From assembly GCA_000023725.1 (NCBI GenBank), contig CP001673.1, forward strand, positions 2,242,342 to 2,306,341: a stretch of DNA of 64,000 bases, given 5' to 3'. The translations under genes and the position numbers were made by a program. Numbering within the stretch: the stretch's first letter is position 1; each line of letters opens with the position of its first letter. This stretch comes from Flavobacteriaceae bacterium 3519-10. GTDB lineage: Bacteria; Bacteroidota; Bacteroidia; Flavobacteriales; Weeksellaceae. The notes below the pieces were generated by a model, which saw nothing but the letters and a program-made list of their open reading frames with translations, searched no databases and had not been told where the DNA came from. Shown here one piece after another: positions 1 through 8,396 of this stretch.

Positions 1-569
1 GCTTTCCGAAGTCTTTTCTGGAAAAACCGCGTGATTACAACCATCAGCGGCAATATCGCGAGTGAGATATAACTCAGATGCACATCAACCTGAAACATCA
101 TAATCAGCACGAAAACGATACGCAGAATATCGCCGAACACCATTAAGAAACCGTCTGTATAAACCGTCGCGATGGTTTCTACATCGCCAACCGCCCGTGT
201 AACGAGCTGCCCCACCGCCGTTTTATCGAAAAATGAGGTGCGGAAATAGATGAGTTTATGGTAAAGCCGTTCGCGGATATCGCGGATTACATTCTGGGAA
301 ATAAAATTCGAAAAATAAACCAGGAAAAAGTTAAGGATCGTTTCCCCAAAAACCAGTGCAACCAGGATGTAAATATGCTTCATCATGAGGCCTTCATCGC
401 GAAGCTTAATGATGTCGGAATCCACGATTTGCATCGTGAGATACGGCCGATAAGTTGAAATCACCGAAAGCAGAACCGAGATAATCAACGTGATGATAAA
501 CCAGGAGCGGAATTTCATGCCGATCCGGAAAAGCCTTTTAATAATATCCCAGGTTGATTGTTTCTTCAT
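1..569 (-). CDS. ABC exporter, membrane-domain N-terminus (truncated by window edge)
   Basis: The reverse strand reads 189 codons without a stop from ATG at 569 to the window edge. The product starts MKKQSTWDIIKRLFRIGMKF and continues with several hydrophobic helices; FFDKTAVGQLVTRAVGDVETI is typical of the coupling-helix region of type I ABC exporters (MsbA/LmrA-like half transporters). The nucleotide-binding domain would lie outside the window. It follows truA in the same direction after an 87-base gap. A -7-like TAAATTTG (591-598, minus) precedes it without a well-spaced -33. The family is secure; the substrate cannot be told. Confidence 0.85.
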   Translation of the reverse strand, partial: MKKQSTWDIIKRLFRIGMKFRSWFIITLIISVLLSVISTYRPYLTMQIVDSDIIKLRDEGLMMKHIYILVALVFGETILNFFLVYFSNFISQNVIRDIRERLYHKLIYFRTSFFDKTAVGQLVTRAVGDVETIATVYTDGFLMVFGDILRIVFVLIMMFQVDVHLSYISLAILPLMVVITRFFQKRLRK

Positions 570-656
570 ATTCTGTTTAAAAATTCTGCGCAAATTTACA
601 GATTTTAGCGCGGAGTAGTCCGCAAAGGTTTGAGTCAGTCTGATAGTACTGATCCG

Positions 657-1394
657 TTAAACCCCAAAATCATAACCAACATCTACTAAAAACAGACCCT
701 GCGCAGGTGCTGAAGTGCCTGCAAAACTGCGGTCTTTTGCTTCGATAATTTTCCTTAAATCCATAGGTTGAATTTTTCCGTTTCCGATTTCAACCATCGT
801 ACCGACGATCGCACGCACCATATTTCTTAAAAACCGGTCAGCCGAGACCGTGAACTTCAGTTCATTCCCGTTCTGTTCCCAAAATGCTTTGTAAATTTTG
901 CAGTTATTGGTTTTATTATCGGTGTGTAATTTAGAAAAACTTGTGAAATCTTCATACTCGAAAAGGATTCGGCATGCCTCATTCATTTTCCCGATTTCAA
1001 GCGTGCGGTTGCGGATCTGCCAGGAAAAATCCTGCGAAAAAGGATTTTTAGCCAATGAAATATAGTATTCGTAAGTGCGGAAAGTAGCATCAAATCTGGC
1101 GTGGAGGTCGTCTTTTACTTTAAAAATTCTTGAAACTGCAATATCCTGAGGCAGAAAACTGTTGAGTCTGTATGGCAGATTATCCTCCACGGCTATTTCC
1201 GTATCAAAATGCGCATACATCTTTTTGGCGTGTACGCCGGTATCGGTTCTTCCCGCGCCGGTTGTTTTAATTTCTGCACGAAGTAATGTCGAAAGTGCTT
1301 TTTCAAGTTCCTGCTGAATCGTGATTTCGCGGGGCTGAATCTGGTAACCGAAATAATTTTTGCCGTGATAAGAAAATTCAATAAAATATCGCAT
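657..1394 (-). CDS. truA: tRNA pseudouridine(38-40) synthase
   Basis: TruA isomerises uridines 38-40 in the anticodon arm of many tRNAs to pseudouridine. The 245-residue product has the expected length. It carries the catalytic motif GRTDTGVHA with the nucleophile at Asp51, the N-terminal RYFIEFSYHGKNYFGYQ strand that opens the fold, and a second-domain motif FLRNMVRAIVGT near residue 190. The ATG at 1394 is adjacent to the family's usual N-terminus. It is divergent from the phosphodiesterase gene at 1457, with about 60 bases between them. A cytoplasmic housekeeping enzyme. Confidence 0.96.
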   Translation of the reverse strand: MRYFIEFSYHGKNYFGYQIQPREITIQQELEKALSTLLRAEIKTTGAGRTDTGVHAKKMYAHFDTEIAVEDNLPYRLNSFLPQDIAVSRIFKVKDDLHARFDATFRTYEYYISLAKNPFSQDFSWQIRNRTLEIGKMNEACRILFEYEDFTSFSKLHTDNKTNNCKIYKAFWEQNGNELKFTVSADRFLRNMVRAIVGTMVEIGNGKIQPMDLRKIIEAKDRSFAGTSAPAQGLFLVDVGYDFGV

Positions 1395-1456
1395 GGCTGC
1401 AAATTTCTAAAATAATATCGGTAAATTTTAAGAAAAAATCGAGTTATTTGTGGCTT

Positions 1457-1951
1457 ATGAAAAAGATACTGCTACTCTCAGATACGCATTCGCACCTCGA
1501 CGAACGTATCCTCGAATATGCCGGACAGGCTGATGAAATATGGCATGGCGGCGATTTCGGGAATATGGAAGTTGTGGAAACGCTCGAAAAGATAAAACCG
1601 GTTCGTGGCGTTTATGGCAATATCGACGGTGACGGTATCCGCAGAGTTTTTCCGGAAGTTCTTCAGTTCAGATGCGAAGAAGTGGATGTGCTGATGATAC
1701 ACATCGGCGGCTATCCGGGCAGGTATTCGCCTTTGGCAAAAAAAGAAATTGGTGAGAGCAGGCCAAAATTATTTATCTCCGGACATTCACACATTCTCAA
1801 AGCGATGTACGACCAAAAAAACAATCTGCTTCATTTAAATCCGGGCGCATGCGGGAAATCCGGCTGGCACAAGGTAAGAACAATGATGCGCTTTGAAATC
1901 AGTGGCGACAAAATTGAGAATCTGGAAGTGATAGAACTGGGTTCCCGATAA
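1457..1951 (+). CDS. YfcE/MJ0936-family metallophosphodiesterase
   Basis: A small calcineurin-like phosphoesterase of 164 residues. The dimetal site motifs appear in order: SDTHSH (about residues 7-12), GGDFGN (about 32-37), YGNID (about 53-57) and GHSH (about 114-117). Characterised relatives (YfcE, MJ0936) hydrolyse phosphodiesters with divalent metal; the physiological substrate is not known. The ATG at 1457 is chosen over a TTG at 1448 because the family begins MKKILLLSDTH. It lies 19 bases ahead of the next gene and is probably co-transcribed with it. Confidence 0.9.
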   Translation: MKKILLLSDTHSHLDERILEYAGQADEIWHGGDFGNMEVVETLEKIKPVRGVYGNIDGDGIRRVFPEVLQFRCEEVDVLMIHIGGYPGRYSPLAKKEIGESRPKLFISGHSHILKAMYDQKNNLLHLNPGACGKSGWHKVRTMMRFEISGDKIENLEVIELGSR

Positions 1952-1970
1952 TCTTATTATTTTATAAAAC

Positions 1971-2450
1971 ATGAGAGAAAAACTTCGCAACATGCCACTT
2001 TATCTAAAATCACAGGAGATTTTCGAAACTGTACAAACTATTTGCGACCTCATTCCGCCCGAAAACGAATATTTACGTGACGCCAAGATGCATCTGCTCC
2101 AAAATTCAATGCTTATCCAGGTCAAAATTTCGGGTGCGGAAGCCGTGCTGTTGTGGGATCAAAAAATTGAAAACGCAGCCATTATCCGCAAGTGCGCGCG
2201 TGAGCTTATGGTGAGCTATCATTCGCTGAAGGTTTTTGGTTTTGATGAGGCAGAATACTACATGATCGTTCGCAGACAGATCGAGGAGTTCCGCATTCTG
2301 TTCCGGGAGTGGGTTGCGGGGTTCAACCCTAAACATTTTATCGTTGATGAATGGGGGCTTTTTAATCCCCCCGGCATCTCACAAGATTATGTGCAGCGCG
2401 ATGATGAACTCAATTTTTTAGATGATGAAGATTTGGGTTTTGAAGATTAG
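1971..2450 (+). CDS. Conserved-looking hypothetical protein, acidic C-terminus
   Basis: I do not recognise a domain in this 159-residue protein. It has no signal peptide or membrane segment. The core is predicted mixed alpha/beta with a helical, arginine-rich middle (ending near FRILFREWVAGFNPKHFIVDEWGLFNPPG) and a strongly acidic tail (LDDEDLGFED). Codon use matches its neighbours. It follows the phosphodiesterase gene by 19 bases and overlaps the stop of the convergent Ppx/GppA gene by 4 bases, so it is a genuine, tightly packed gene. An alternative start at 1992 would remove seven residues. Confidence 0.7.
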   Translation: MREKLRNMPLYLKSQEIFETVQTICDLIPPENEYLRDAKMHLLQNSMLIQVKISGAEAVLLWDQKIENAAIIRKCARELMVSYHSLKVFGFDEAEYYMIVRRQIEEFRILFREWVAGFNPKHFIVDEWGLFNPPGISQDYVQRDDELNFLDDEDLGFED

Positions 2451-3334
2451 CTCTTTTTCCTAAGACCTTCATATATATTATGGATGAGGCCGTCCGCAAC
2501 TGAAATTTTAGGCACAAATATCTTCTCGATTTCGCTCCAGGTCATTACTTTATTAAATATTTCGAGTGCCGGAACCAGCACATCCGCGCGGTCTTCCCTC
2601 AGTCCAAACTTCGTCATCCGTTCGGCAAGTGTGAGGCTGTTTAGTTCCTTATAATATTTTCTAAGCAAAACAATCGACATCGATTTTCCTTCTTTAGTCT
2701 TGCTCATCGAAAATATCTTATTGATGTTTCCGCCCGAACCAATTGCAACCACAGGCTTTTTGCTGTTGATGTTCTTGCGGATTTCCTCTTTCATTTCTTT
2801 CCAGTGATTATCGGTGACGAGGTTATTGAGCAGTCTGATCGTGCCGATATTGAACGAATGTTCGTGCTGCATCGCACCATTTTCGTAGAATGTAAGTTCC
2901 GTAGAGCCGCCGCCCACATCAATATAGAGATACGCAAAATCTTTGTCAAGACCTTCTGCAATGTGGTTCTCGAAAACCAATGCTGCCTCCTGATCACCTG
3001 AGATAATTTCAATATCGATCCCCGATTCAGCTTTTACCTGCGAGATGATCGCGGCGCCATTTCTTGCATCGCGCATTGCACTCGTAGCGCATGCGCGGTA
3101 GTGCTCCACCTTGTAAACCTTCATCAAACCGCTGAATACGCGCATACAATCGATCACCATCTGCTCTCTTTCGGGCCCGATTTCGCCGTGCGCGAAAACA
3201 TCTATACCGAGTCGCAGCGGAATCCTAAGAAAATTAAGCTTTGTAAATTCGGGCTTGCCTTTTTTAGGTTCTTTTACTTCGTTGATGAGCAAACGTGCGG
3301 CGTTACTACCGATATCTATGGCTGCAATAATCAT
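2447..3334 (-). CDS. Ppx/GppA-family phosphatase (exopolyphosphatase-like)
   Basis: A member of the ASKHA-fold Ppx/GppA family, which removes terminal phosphate from polyphosphate or from pppGpp. The 295 residues contain the two phosphate-binding loops DIGSNAARLL (about 7-16) and DVGGGSTEL (about 138-146), plus the IGSGGNINK segment (about 198-206). It has only the two catalytic domains and lacks the C-terminal HD-like domain of long E. coli Ppx, as is common for short bacterial forms. A polyphosphate kinase gene sits at 41561 in the same window, but whether this enzyme degrades its product cannot be told. Confidence 0.9.
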   Translation of the reverse strand: MIIAAIDIGSNAARLLINEVKEPKKGKPEFTKLNFLRIPLRLGIDVFAHGEIGPEREQMVIDCMRVFSGLMKVYKVEHYRACATSAMRDARNGAAIISQVKAESGIDIEIISGDQEAALVFENHIAEGLDKDFAYLYIDVGGGSTELTFYENGAMQHEHSFNIGTIRLLNNLVTDNHWKEMKEEIRKNINSKKPVVAIGSGGNINKIFSMSKTKEGKSMSIVLLRKYYKELNSLTLAERMTKFGLREDRADVLVPALEIFNKVMTWSEIEKIFVPKISVADGLIHNIYEGLRKKS

Positions 3335-3405
3335 TATTATTTGCGTTTACAGGTTTCTGTTGTATTTAATAAAAGTCCGGGCTGCAGTGGAAACAGGAGG
3401 AATTT

Positions 3406-3885
3406 TTAAAGATAAGAGGAATCGAATGAAAACGGCAATAGATCTCGTATTGAGTTGGTTTTAAAAATTTCACCGTCAAGCGAGGCAAAATAGATTTCGA
3501 TGCCGTCCTTTTGTTTGGCCTCATACTCCAGAATCGACTGCCGGCATGCGCCACATGGCGGAATGGGTGTAGATGAAACTGCATCTTTCGGCGCACCGAT
3601 GACGAAAAGCTTCTTGATTTTTACATCCGGAAAATTGGCAGCCGTCCAGAAGATCGTGGTGCGTTCCGCACATAAACCCGATGGGTAAGCCGCATTCTCC
3701 TGATTACTGCCGGTGATGATCTCGCCGTTTTCGAGAAGAATTGCGCAACCAACATGGAAATGCGAGTATGCAGCGTACGCTTTATCACGGATTTTGCTGG
3801 CAGCATCAAACAGTTTTTTCTCCGTCTGATCCAGCGCTTCGTAATTCGGGATTGCTTCAAAAGTAATTTTAATTTCTCTTTCCAT
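3406..3885 (-). CDS. cdd: Cytidine deaminase
   Basis: Cdd deaminates cytidine and deoxycytidine to uridine and deoxyuridine in pyrimidine salvage. The 159-residue product carries the zinc-site motifs CAERT (about 81-85, with the catalytic Glu) and PPCGACRQ (about 118-125), plus the substrate-contacting HFHVGCAILLENG segment near residue 42. The length fits the homotetrameric single-domain class. It is transcribed in the same direction as the Ppx/GppA gene, 71 bases upstream of it. The start at 3885 is the only ATG before the deaminase domain. Confidence 0.95.
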   Translation of the reverse strand: MEREIKITFEAIPNYEALDQTEKKLFDAASKIRDKAYAAYSHFHVGCAILLENGEIITGSNQENAAYPSGLCAERTTIFWTAANFPDVKIKKLFVIGAPKDAVSSTPIPPCGACRQSILEYEAKQKDGIEIYFASLDGEIFKTNSIRDLLPFSFDSSYL

Positions 3886-4168
3886 TTTTAAAAAATTGGG
3901 GAGTAAATATACCTTTTATTTTCCACCTTCCGCGCTTATACGCAGTATTTTTAAAACACACTTCAGCGATAAATCTTGTGAGATTTTAACGGTTTCGACG
4001 CGCAATTTGGTTTAAATTTTGTTCCCGAAACAGTGCCAACTTTTCTTGTGCATGCTGATCCAAACTGTTTATTTATTTTTAAAACCCTTTGCCAGAGCCG
4101 GTTTAGCGTTCCACATACAATTTAGGCTTAATAAACCATCTTTTTAATTTAACATAAAACATCAACAA

Positions 4169-4735
4169 ATGGACACAAAAAAAACCAATTCAAAAGCAGC
4201 TGAGCAACCGGGCGATGCTAATTCGTTACGAGAACTTTTTACCGACGGCCTCAAAGACATTTACTATGCAGAAAACGCTTTGCTTAAAGCATTGCCTGAG
4301 ATGTATGAAAAAGCCGTTAATACAAAACTCAAAACCGCCATTAAAGACCATATCACGCAAACGGAAATGCAGGTGATCCGGCTTGAGGAAGCATTCAGCC
4401 ACATGGGGATGAAAGCCGAAGGAAAAAAATGCCTCGCGATCGAGGGCATTATCGCGGAGGGACGCCAGTGCGTATCGTCTACAACGGAAGGGCCAGTACG
4501 CGATGCCGCCATCATCGGCAGTTCGCAAAAGGTGGAGCATTATGAAATTGCGTCTTACGGTACGCTTGCCGCACACGCAAAAGTTCTAAATGAACGCGAA
4601 GTTCTGGATCTACTGCTTCGCACTTTGGGTGAAGAAAAGAAATCTGACTGTCTGCTCACCATCATCGCAGATACTGAACTCAACTCGCAGGCGGCCGGCG
4701 GCATGCATCAGTCTAAAGATTTCAAGGCCGTATAA
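4169..4735 (+). CDS. DUF892 ferritin-like protein (YciE/YciF family)
   Basis: A 188-residue, all-helical protein of the DUF892 family, whose structures are ferritin-like four-helix bundles with a dimetal site. LRELFTDGLKDIYYAENALLKALP (residues about 21-44) is the family's diagnostic first helix, followed by helices carrying E/H pairs (TEMQVIRLEEAF, KVEHYEIASYG). Members are induced by osmotic or oxidative stress. It lies 21 bases ahead of the catalase gene in the same direction, implying co-expression. A 283-base upstream gap (3886-4168) shows no strong promoter match. Confidence 0.9.
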   Translation: MDTKKTNSKAAEQPGDANSLRELFTDGLKDIYYAENALLKALPEMYEKAVNTKLKTAIKDHITQTEMQVIRLEEAFSHMGMKAEGKKCLAIEGIIAEGRQCVSSTTEGPVRDAAIIGSSQKVEHYEIASYGTLAAHAKVLNEREVLDLLLRTLGEEKKSDCLLTIIADTELNSQAAGGMHQSKDFKAV

Positions 4736-4756
4736 CTTTTAACCAACCAGCACATT

Positions 4757-6892
4757 ATGAAAGTAAACGAACAGGAGCCATTTGCAAATGGTGCCAACCC
4801 CAAAATAGAACAGCTCGGAAAATATAAAAACAGCGATCATGGCGAATTTATGACCACTGATCATGGCGTGAAAATCAATGATGACCAAAACTCTCTGCTT
4901 GGCGGCGAGCGTGGACCTTCCCTACTCGAAGATTTTATCTTCAGAGAAAAAATGACGCATTTCGATCATGAACGTATTCCGGAAAGAATTGTTCATGCGC
5001 GAGGATCCGGCGCGCACGGCTATTTCCAGCTTTACAAACCGATGGGGAAATACACAAAAGCCAAATTTTTAAATGATACAACAATCAAAACTCCTGTGTT
5101 TGTTCGGTTTTCTACAGTTCAGGGAAGCCGCGGTTCGACAGATTTACCGCGCGATATCCGTGGATTTGCAACTAAATTCTACACGCAGGAAGGTAATTAT
5201 GATTTAGTTGGTAACAATACACCTGTATTTTTTATTCAGGATGCGATGAAATTCCCTGATCTTGTGCATGCACTGAAACCGGAACCCGATAACGAAATTC
5301 CACAGGCAGCGTCGGCACACGACACTTTCTGGGATTTTATTTCACTGATGCCGGAAGCGATGCACAATATTATGTGGCTGATGAGCGATCGTGCGATTCC
5401 GCGTACTTACCGCGCGATGGAAGGATTCGGAATTCATACCTTCAGATTTATCAATGAAGAAGGACAGTCTCATTTTGTGAAGTTCCATTGGAAACCGCTT
5501 CAGGGAGTTTTGGGACTTGCGTGGGATGAAGCGCAGAGGCTTTCCGGAAAAGATAATGATTTTCACCGCAGAGATTTGTGGGATGCCATCGAAAACGGGA
5601 TGTATCCGGAATGGGAGTTAGGCGTGCAGATCGTGCCACAGGAAGATGAACATAAATTCCCGTTCGACCTTTTGGACGCAACTAAAATGATTCCTGAGGA
5701 AATGGTTCCTGTGGAAATTATCGGGAAAATGACGTTAAATAAAAACCCTGATAACTTTTTTGCTGAAACCGAGCAGATTGCGTTCCATCCCGGACATATC
5801 GTTCCCGGCATCGATTTCACCAACGATCCGCTGCTTCAGGGACGGTTATTTTCCTATACCGACACGCAACTTTCGCGTCTTGGCGGACCAAATTTCCACG
5901 AAATTCCAATCAACCGCTCAATTCCGGATGTAACAAATAATCAGCGCGACGGTCTTCACCGGATGCAGATTCCGAAAGGCAAAGTTTCTTACCATCCAAA
6001 TTCAATGGCACAGGGCTGTCCGTTCCAGGCCATGATGAAAGAAGGCGGCTTCACTTCATTTGAAGAACGCATTGATTCCAGAAAAATCCGTAACAGAAGC
6101 AGAAGTTTCTTCGATCATTTCAGCCAGCCTACTCTATTCTATAATAGTTTAACGGATCATGAAAAGCGTCACGTTCAAAATGCATTCTCCTTTGAATTAG
6201 GGAAAGTGAAACTGGTGCCGATCCGCCAAAGAATGGTGAATATGCTGCTTGAAGTTGATAAAGAACTCGCAAATAAAGTGGGCGATCATCTTGGTCTTGT
6301 GCCGGAAAGATTGCCGCAACCGATTACAGACAGCATTCCGGCCGATGGAAAACTTGAAGATTATCACTCTTTCAAAGCTGAACTTCCTATAAGTGAAGCG
6401 CCGTCTGTAAGTATGGCGACCAAACTTCCGCAGAACATAAAAGCTAGAAGAATTGCAATTCTTACCGCCGATGGCGTTAGCGACGAAGCCTTTACAAAAG
6501 TGAAAAAAGTTCTTTGTGAAATGGATGCGTTGGTTCAGATTATCGCGCCGAGACATGGTTTCGTTACTACCGCATCCGGCGATCAGTATCCGGTTGACGA
6601 CAGTTTGCTTACAACTGCTTCGGTGATATTCGATGCGGTTTATATTCCGGGCGGTGACAGCGTGAAAACTTTAATGGAACATGCAGGTGCGATCCATTTT
6701 GTTGCGGAAGCTTACAAGCACTGCAAACCGTTCGGAGCTGACGGTAATGGAGTGGATCTGTTGCAGAAAGCCATTCCTAAATTAACATTGCCTGCTGACG
6801 GAATTGTGACAGAGGGAGATTTAGACTTGTTTACAGCATCAATTATCCTTCATCGTTTCTGGGACCGCGAAATGAATCCGCTACCGGCATAG
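4757..6892 (+). CDS. katE: Large-subunit catalase HPII with C-terminal DJ-1/PfpI domain
   Basis: This clade II heme catalase dismutates hydrogen peroxide to water and oxygen. At 711 residues it has the large-subunit length. Visible sites are the distal His80 in IVHARGSGAHG, the distal Asn in VGNNTPVFF, and the heme-ligand Tyr367 in FSYTDTQLSRLGGPNF. After the catalase core the C-terminal 150 residues form the flavodoxin-like DJ-1/PfpI domain (RRIAILTADGVSDEAF onward, then VYIPGGDS). It follows the DUF892 gene by 21 bases and is closed by a terminator at 6913. Cytoplasmic stress defence. Confidence 0.96.
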   Translation: MKVNEQEPFANGANPKIEQLGKYKNSDHGEFMTTDHGVKINDDQNSLLGGERGPSLLEDFIFREKMTHFDHERIPERIVHARGSGAHGYFQLYKPMGKYTKAKFLNDTTIKTPVFVRFSTVQGSRGSTDLPRDIRGFATKFYTQEGNYDLVGNNTPVFFIQDAMKFPDLVHALKPEPDNEIPQAASAHDTFWDFISLMPEAMHNIMWLMSDRAIPRTYRAMEGFGIHTFRFINEEGQSHFVKFHWKPLQGVLGLAWDEAQRLSGKDNDFHRRDLWDAIENGMYPEWELGVQIVPQEDEHKFPFDLLDATKMIPEEMVPVEIIGKMTLNKNPDNFFAETEQIAFHPGHIVPGIDFTNDPLLQGRLFSYTDTQLSRLGGPNFHEIPINRSIPDVTNNQRDGLHRMQIPKGKVSYHPNSMAQGCPFQAMMKEGGFTSFEERIDSRKIRNRSRSFFDHFSQPTLFYNSLTDHEKRHVQNAFSFELGKVKLVPIRQRMVNMLLEVDKELANKVGDHLGLVPERLPQPITDSIPADGKLEDYHSFKAELPISEAPSVSMATKLPQNIKARRIAILTADGVSDEAFTKVKKVLCEMDALVQIIAPRHGFVTTASGDQYPVDDSLLTTASVIFDAVYIPGGDSVKTLMEHAGAIHFVAEAYKHCKPFGADGNGVDLLQKAIPKLTLPADGIVTEGDLDLFTASIILHRFWDREMNPLPA

Positions 6893-6912
6893 ATATAAAA
6901 GATCTGTTTATG

Positions 6913-6942
6913 GAGGTTTCCCGCATGGGAAGCCTCTTTTTT
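6913..6942 (+). terminator. Terminator after katE
   Basis: A 10-bp stem (GAGGTTTCCC / GGGAAGCCTC, one G-U pair) with a GCAT loop is followed directly by six T. Confidence 0.85.
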
Positions 6943-7018
6943 ATTACCGGAATTCTCTTCAAAAATTAAACTCACGTTTAAAAACCGTAATTTTGCAGAT
7001 TCAAATAAATTCTTAAAT

Positions 7019-8065
7019 ATGTTATATACACCCATTCAATTCAGAAATCTTACATTAAAGAACCGCTGGGTCATGTCGCCAATGTGCATGTACTCTTGCG
7101 AAGACGGTTTGGCAAATGATTTCCATTTACTGCATTATGGAAGCCGCGCGCAGGGTGGCACCGGCCTGATCATGGTGGAAGCGACCGGCGTTGTACCGGA
7201 AGGCCGCATCACCAATAAATGCATGGGAATATGGAATGACGAGCAGGCAGAAAAGCTGAAAAAAGTAGTCTCGATCGTGCATGAAAATTCTGAGAGCAAA
7301 ATCGGCATCCAGCTTGCGCATGCCGGCAGGAAAGGATCTACGTGGAACGGAAAACAAATCTCAGTTGAAGAAGGCTGGGAAACCGTTGCGCCATCAGCGA
7401 TTCCTTACCACCAAAGCGAAAGAATTCCGCATGAGCTAACGGCAGAAGAAATTAAAAATCTTGTTCAAAGCTTTAAGGAAGCTGCGCAGAGAGCACTTGA
7501 TGCAGGGTTTGATGTGATTGAAATTCATGCTGCACACGGTTATTTAATTCACCAGTTCCTGTCACCGTTGTCGAATGTGAGAACCGACGAATACGGTGGA
7601 AGTTTCGAAAACAGAAGCAGGTTTATAATTGAAATCATTGATGCAGTGAACGGACTTCTCGATGAAAACCATCCGTTATTCGTACGAATCTCAGGAACCG
7701 AATATGCGAAAGACGGCTGGAACATTAAAGACAGTGTGGAATTAGCTAAAGTATTAAAGGAAAAAGGTGTCGACCTCATCGATGTTTCAAGTGGTGGAAA
7801 TATCCACGGCGCGAAGATTTCTTTGTTTGACGGCTACCAGGTTCCTTTAGCGGCGAGCATTAAGAAAGAATCAGGAATTGCAACCGGCGCGGTCGGCTTG
7901 ATTAAAACCGCAAAACAAGCCGAGGAAATTTTACAGAACGAACAGGCTGACTTAATTTTTGTCGCCCGCGAAATTCTTAGAAATCCTTACCTGCCGGTTC
8001 GTGGATCATTTAAAAACAATGACAATTGCTTTTTCCCGCCACAATATGAAAGGGCGAAACCTTAA
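7019..8065 (+). CDS. namA: Old yellow enzyme, YqjM/NamA-type NADPH:flavin oxidoreductase
   Basis: An FMN-dependent ene-reductase that reduces activated alkenes with NAD(P)H. The 348-residue TIM barrel carries the YqjM-class motif SPMCMYS (Cys23, redox-tuning), the substrate-binding HAAHGYLIHQFLSP segment (about 176-189), RTDEYGGSFENRSRF (about 193-207) and the C-terminal FMN-phosphate region around FVAREILRNP. A TAATTTTG -7 element lies at 6988-6995. It is a single-gene unit closed by the terminator at 8084. The in vivo substrate is unknown; stress detoxification is typical for the class. Confidence 0.94.
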   Translation: MLYTPIQFRNLTLKNRWVMSPMCMYSCEDGLANDFHLLHYGSRAQGGTGLIMVEATGVVPEGRITNKCMGIWNDEQAEKLKKVVSIVHENSESKIGIQLAHAGRKGSTWNGKQISVEEGWETVAPSAIPYHQSERIPHELTAEEIKNLVQSFKEAAQRALDAGFDVIEIHAAHGYLIHQFLSPLSNVRTDEYGGSFENRSRFIIEIIDAVNGLLDENHPLFVRISGTEYAKDGWNIKDSVELAKVLKEKGVDLIDVSSGGNIHGAKISLFDGYQVPLAASIKKESGIATGAVGLIKTAKQAEEILQNEQADLIFVAREILRNPYLPVRGSFKNNDNCFFPPQYERAKP

Positions 8066-8083
8066 GCCCACTAACTAAAATAA

Positions 8084-8110
8084 AAAAGCCAACTTCTTCA
8101 GTTGGCTTTT
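8084..8110 (+). terminator. Bidirectional terminator after namA
   Basis: AAAAGCCAAC / GTTGGCTTTT stem with a TTCTTCA loop. Flanking A and T runs let it serve namA on plus and the small ORF ending at 8124 on minus. Confidence 0.85.
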
Positions 8111-8123
8111 TATTTTTTCAGTT

Positions 8124-8324
8124 TCAGCTGGTCAGTTTTCGAAAACTCGTTTTGATAAATAAACTTCCAAAATAAAAAGCTGACAGAAATAAGAAGACGA
8201 TTCCTAACATAAGAAAAAACTCTGTAAATCTTAACAGTACACCCGGTACTTTAGGATCGCCGTCCATTATAAAACCAATTGTCGTAATGATTGATGAAAT
8301 GGTCAGGATGTTGAAAATTTTCTT
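8124..8324 (-). pseudogene. Small two-helix membrane ORF lacking a usable start codon
   Basis: The reverse strand is open for 66 codons from just after a TAA (8325-8327) to TGA at 8124. It reads KKIFNILTISSIITTIGFIM, then a short DGDPKVPG linker, then a second hydrophobic helix (FFLMLGIVFLFLSAFYFG) and a basic tail ending FRKLTS. This looks like a genuine small inner-membrane protein. No ATG, GTG or TTG precedes the first helix; the only ATG (8267) falls at the end of helix 1 and would leave 47 residues. Either a rare start (ATT or CTG) is used or the start was lost by mutation. It fills most of the 331-base gap between namA and hemL. Confidence 0.45.
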
Positions 8325-8396
8325 TTATATAGCTTTTTTTATTAGTTATTTTTCTATAAACGGCAACTTGCGTCCATTATTATCAATATTTTACCA

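Noticed and set aside
601-630. Short GCGGA/TCCGC hairpin between truA and the ABC gene
   Set aside because: Five-base stem without a T run; too weak to call a terminator.
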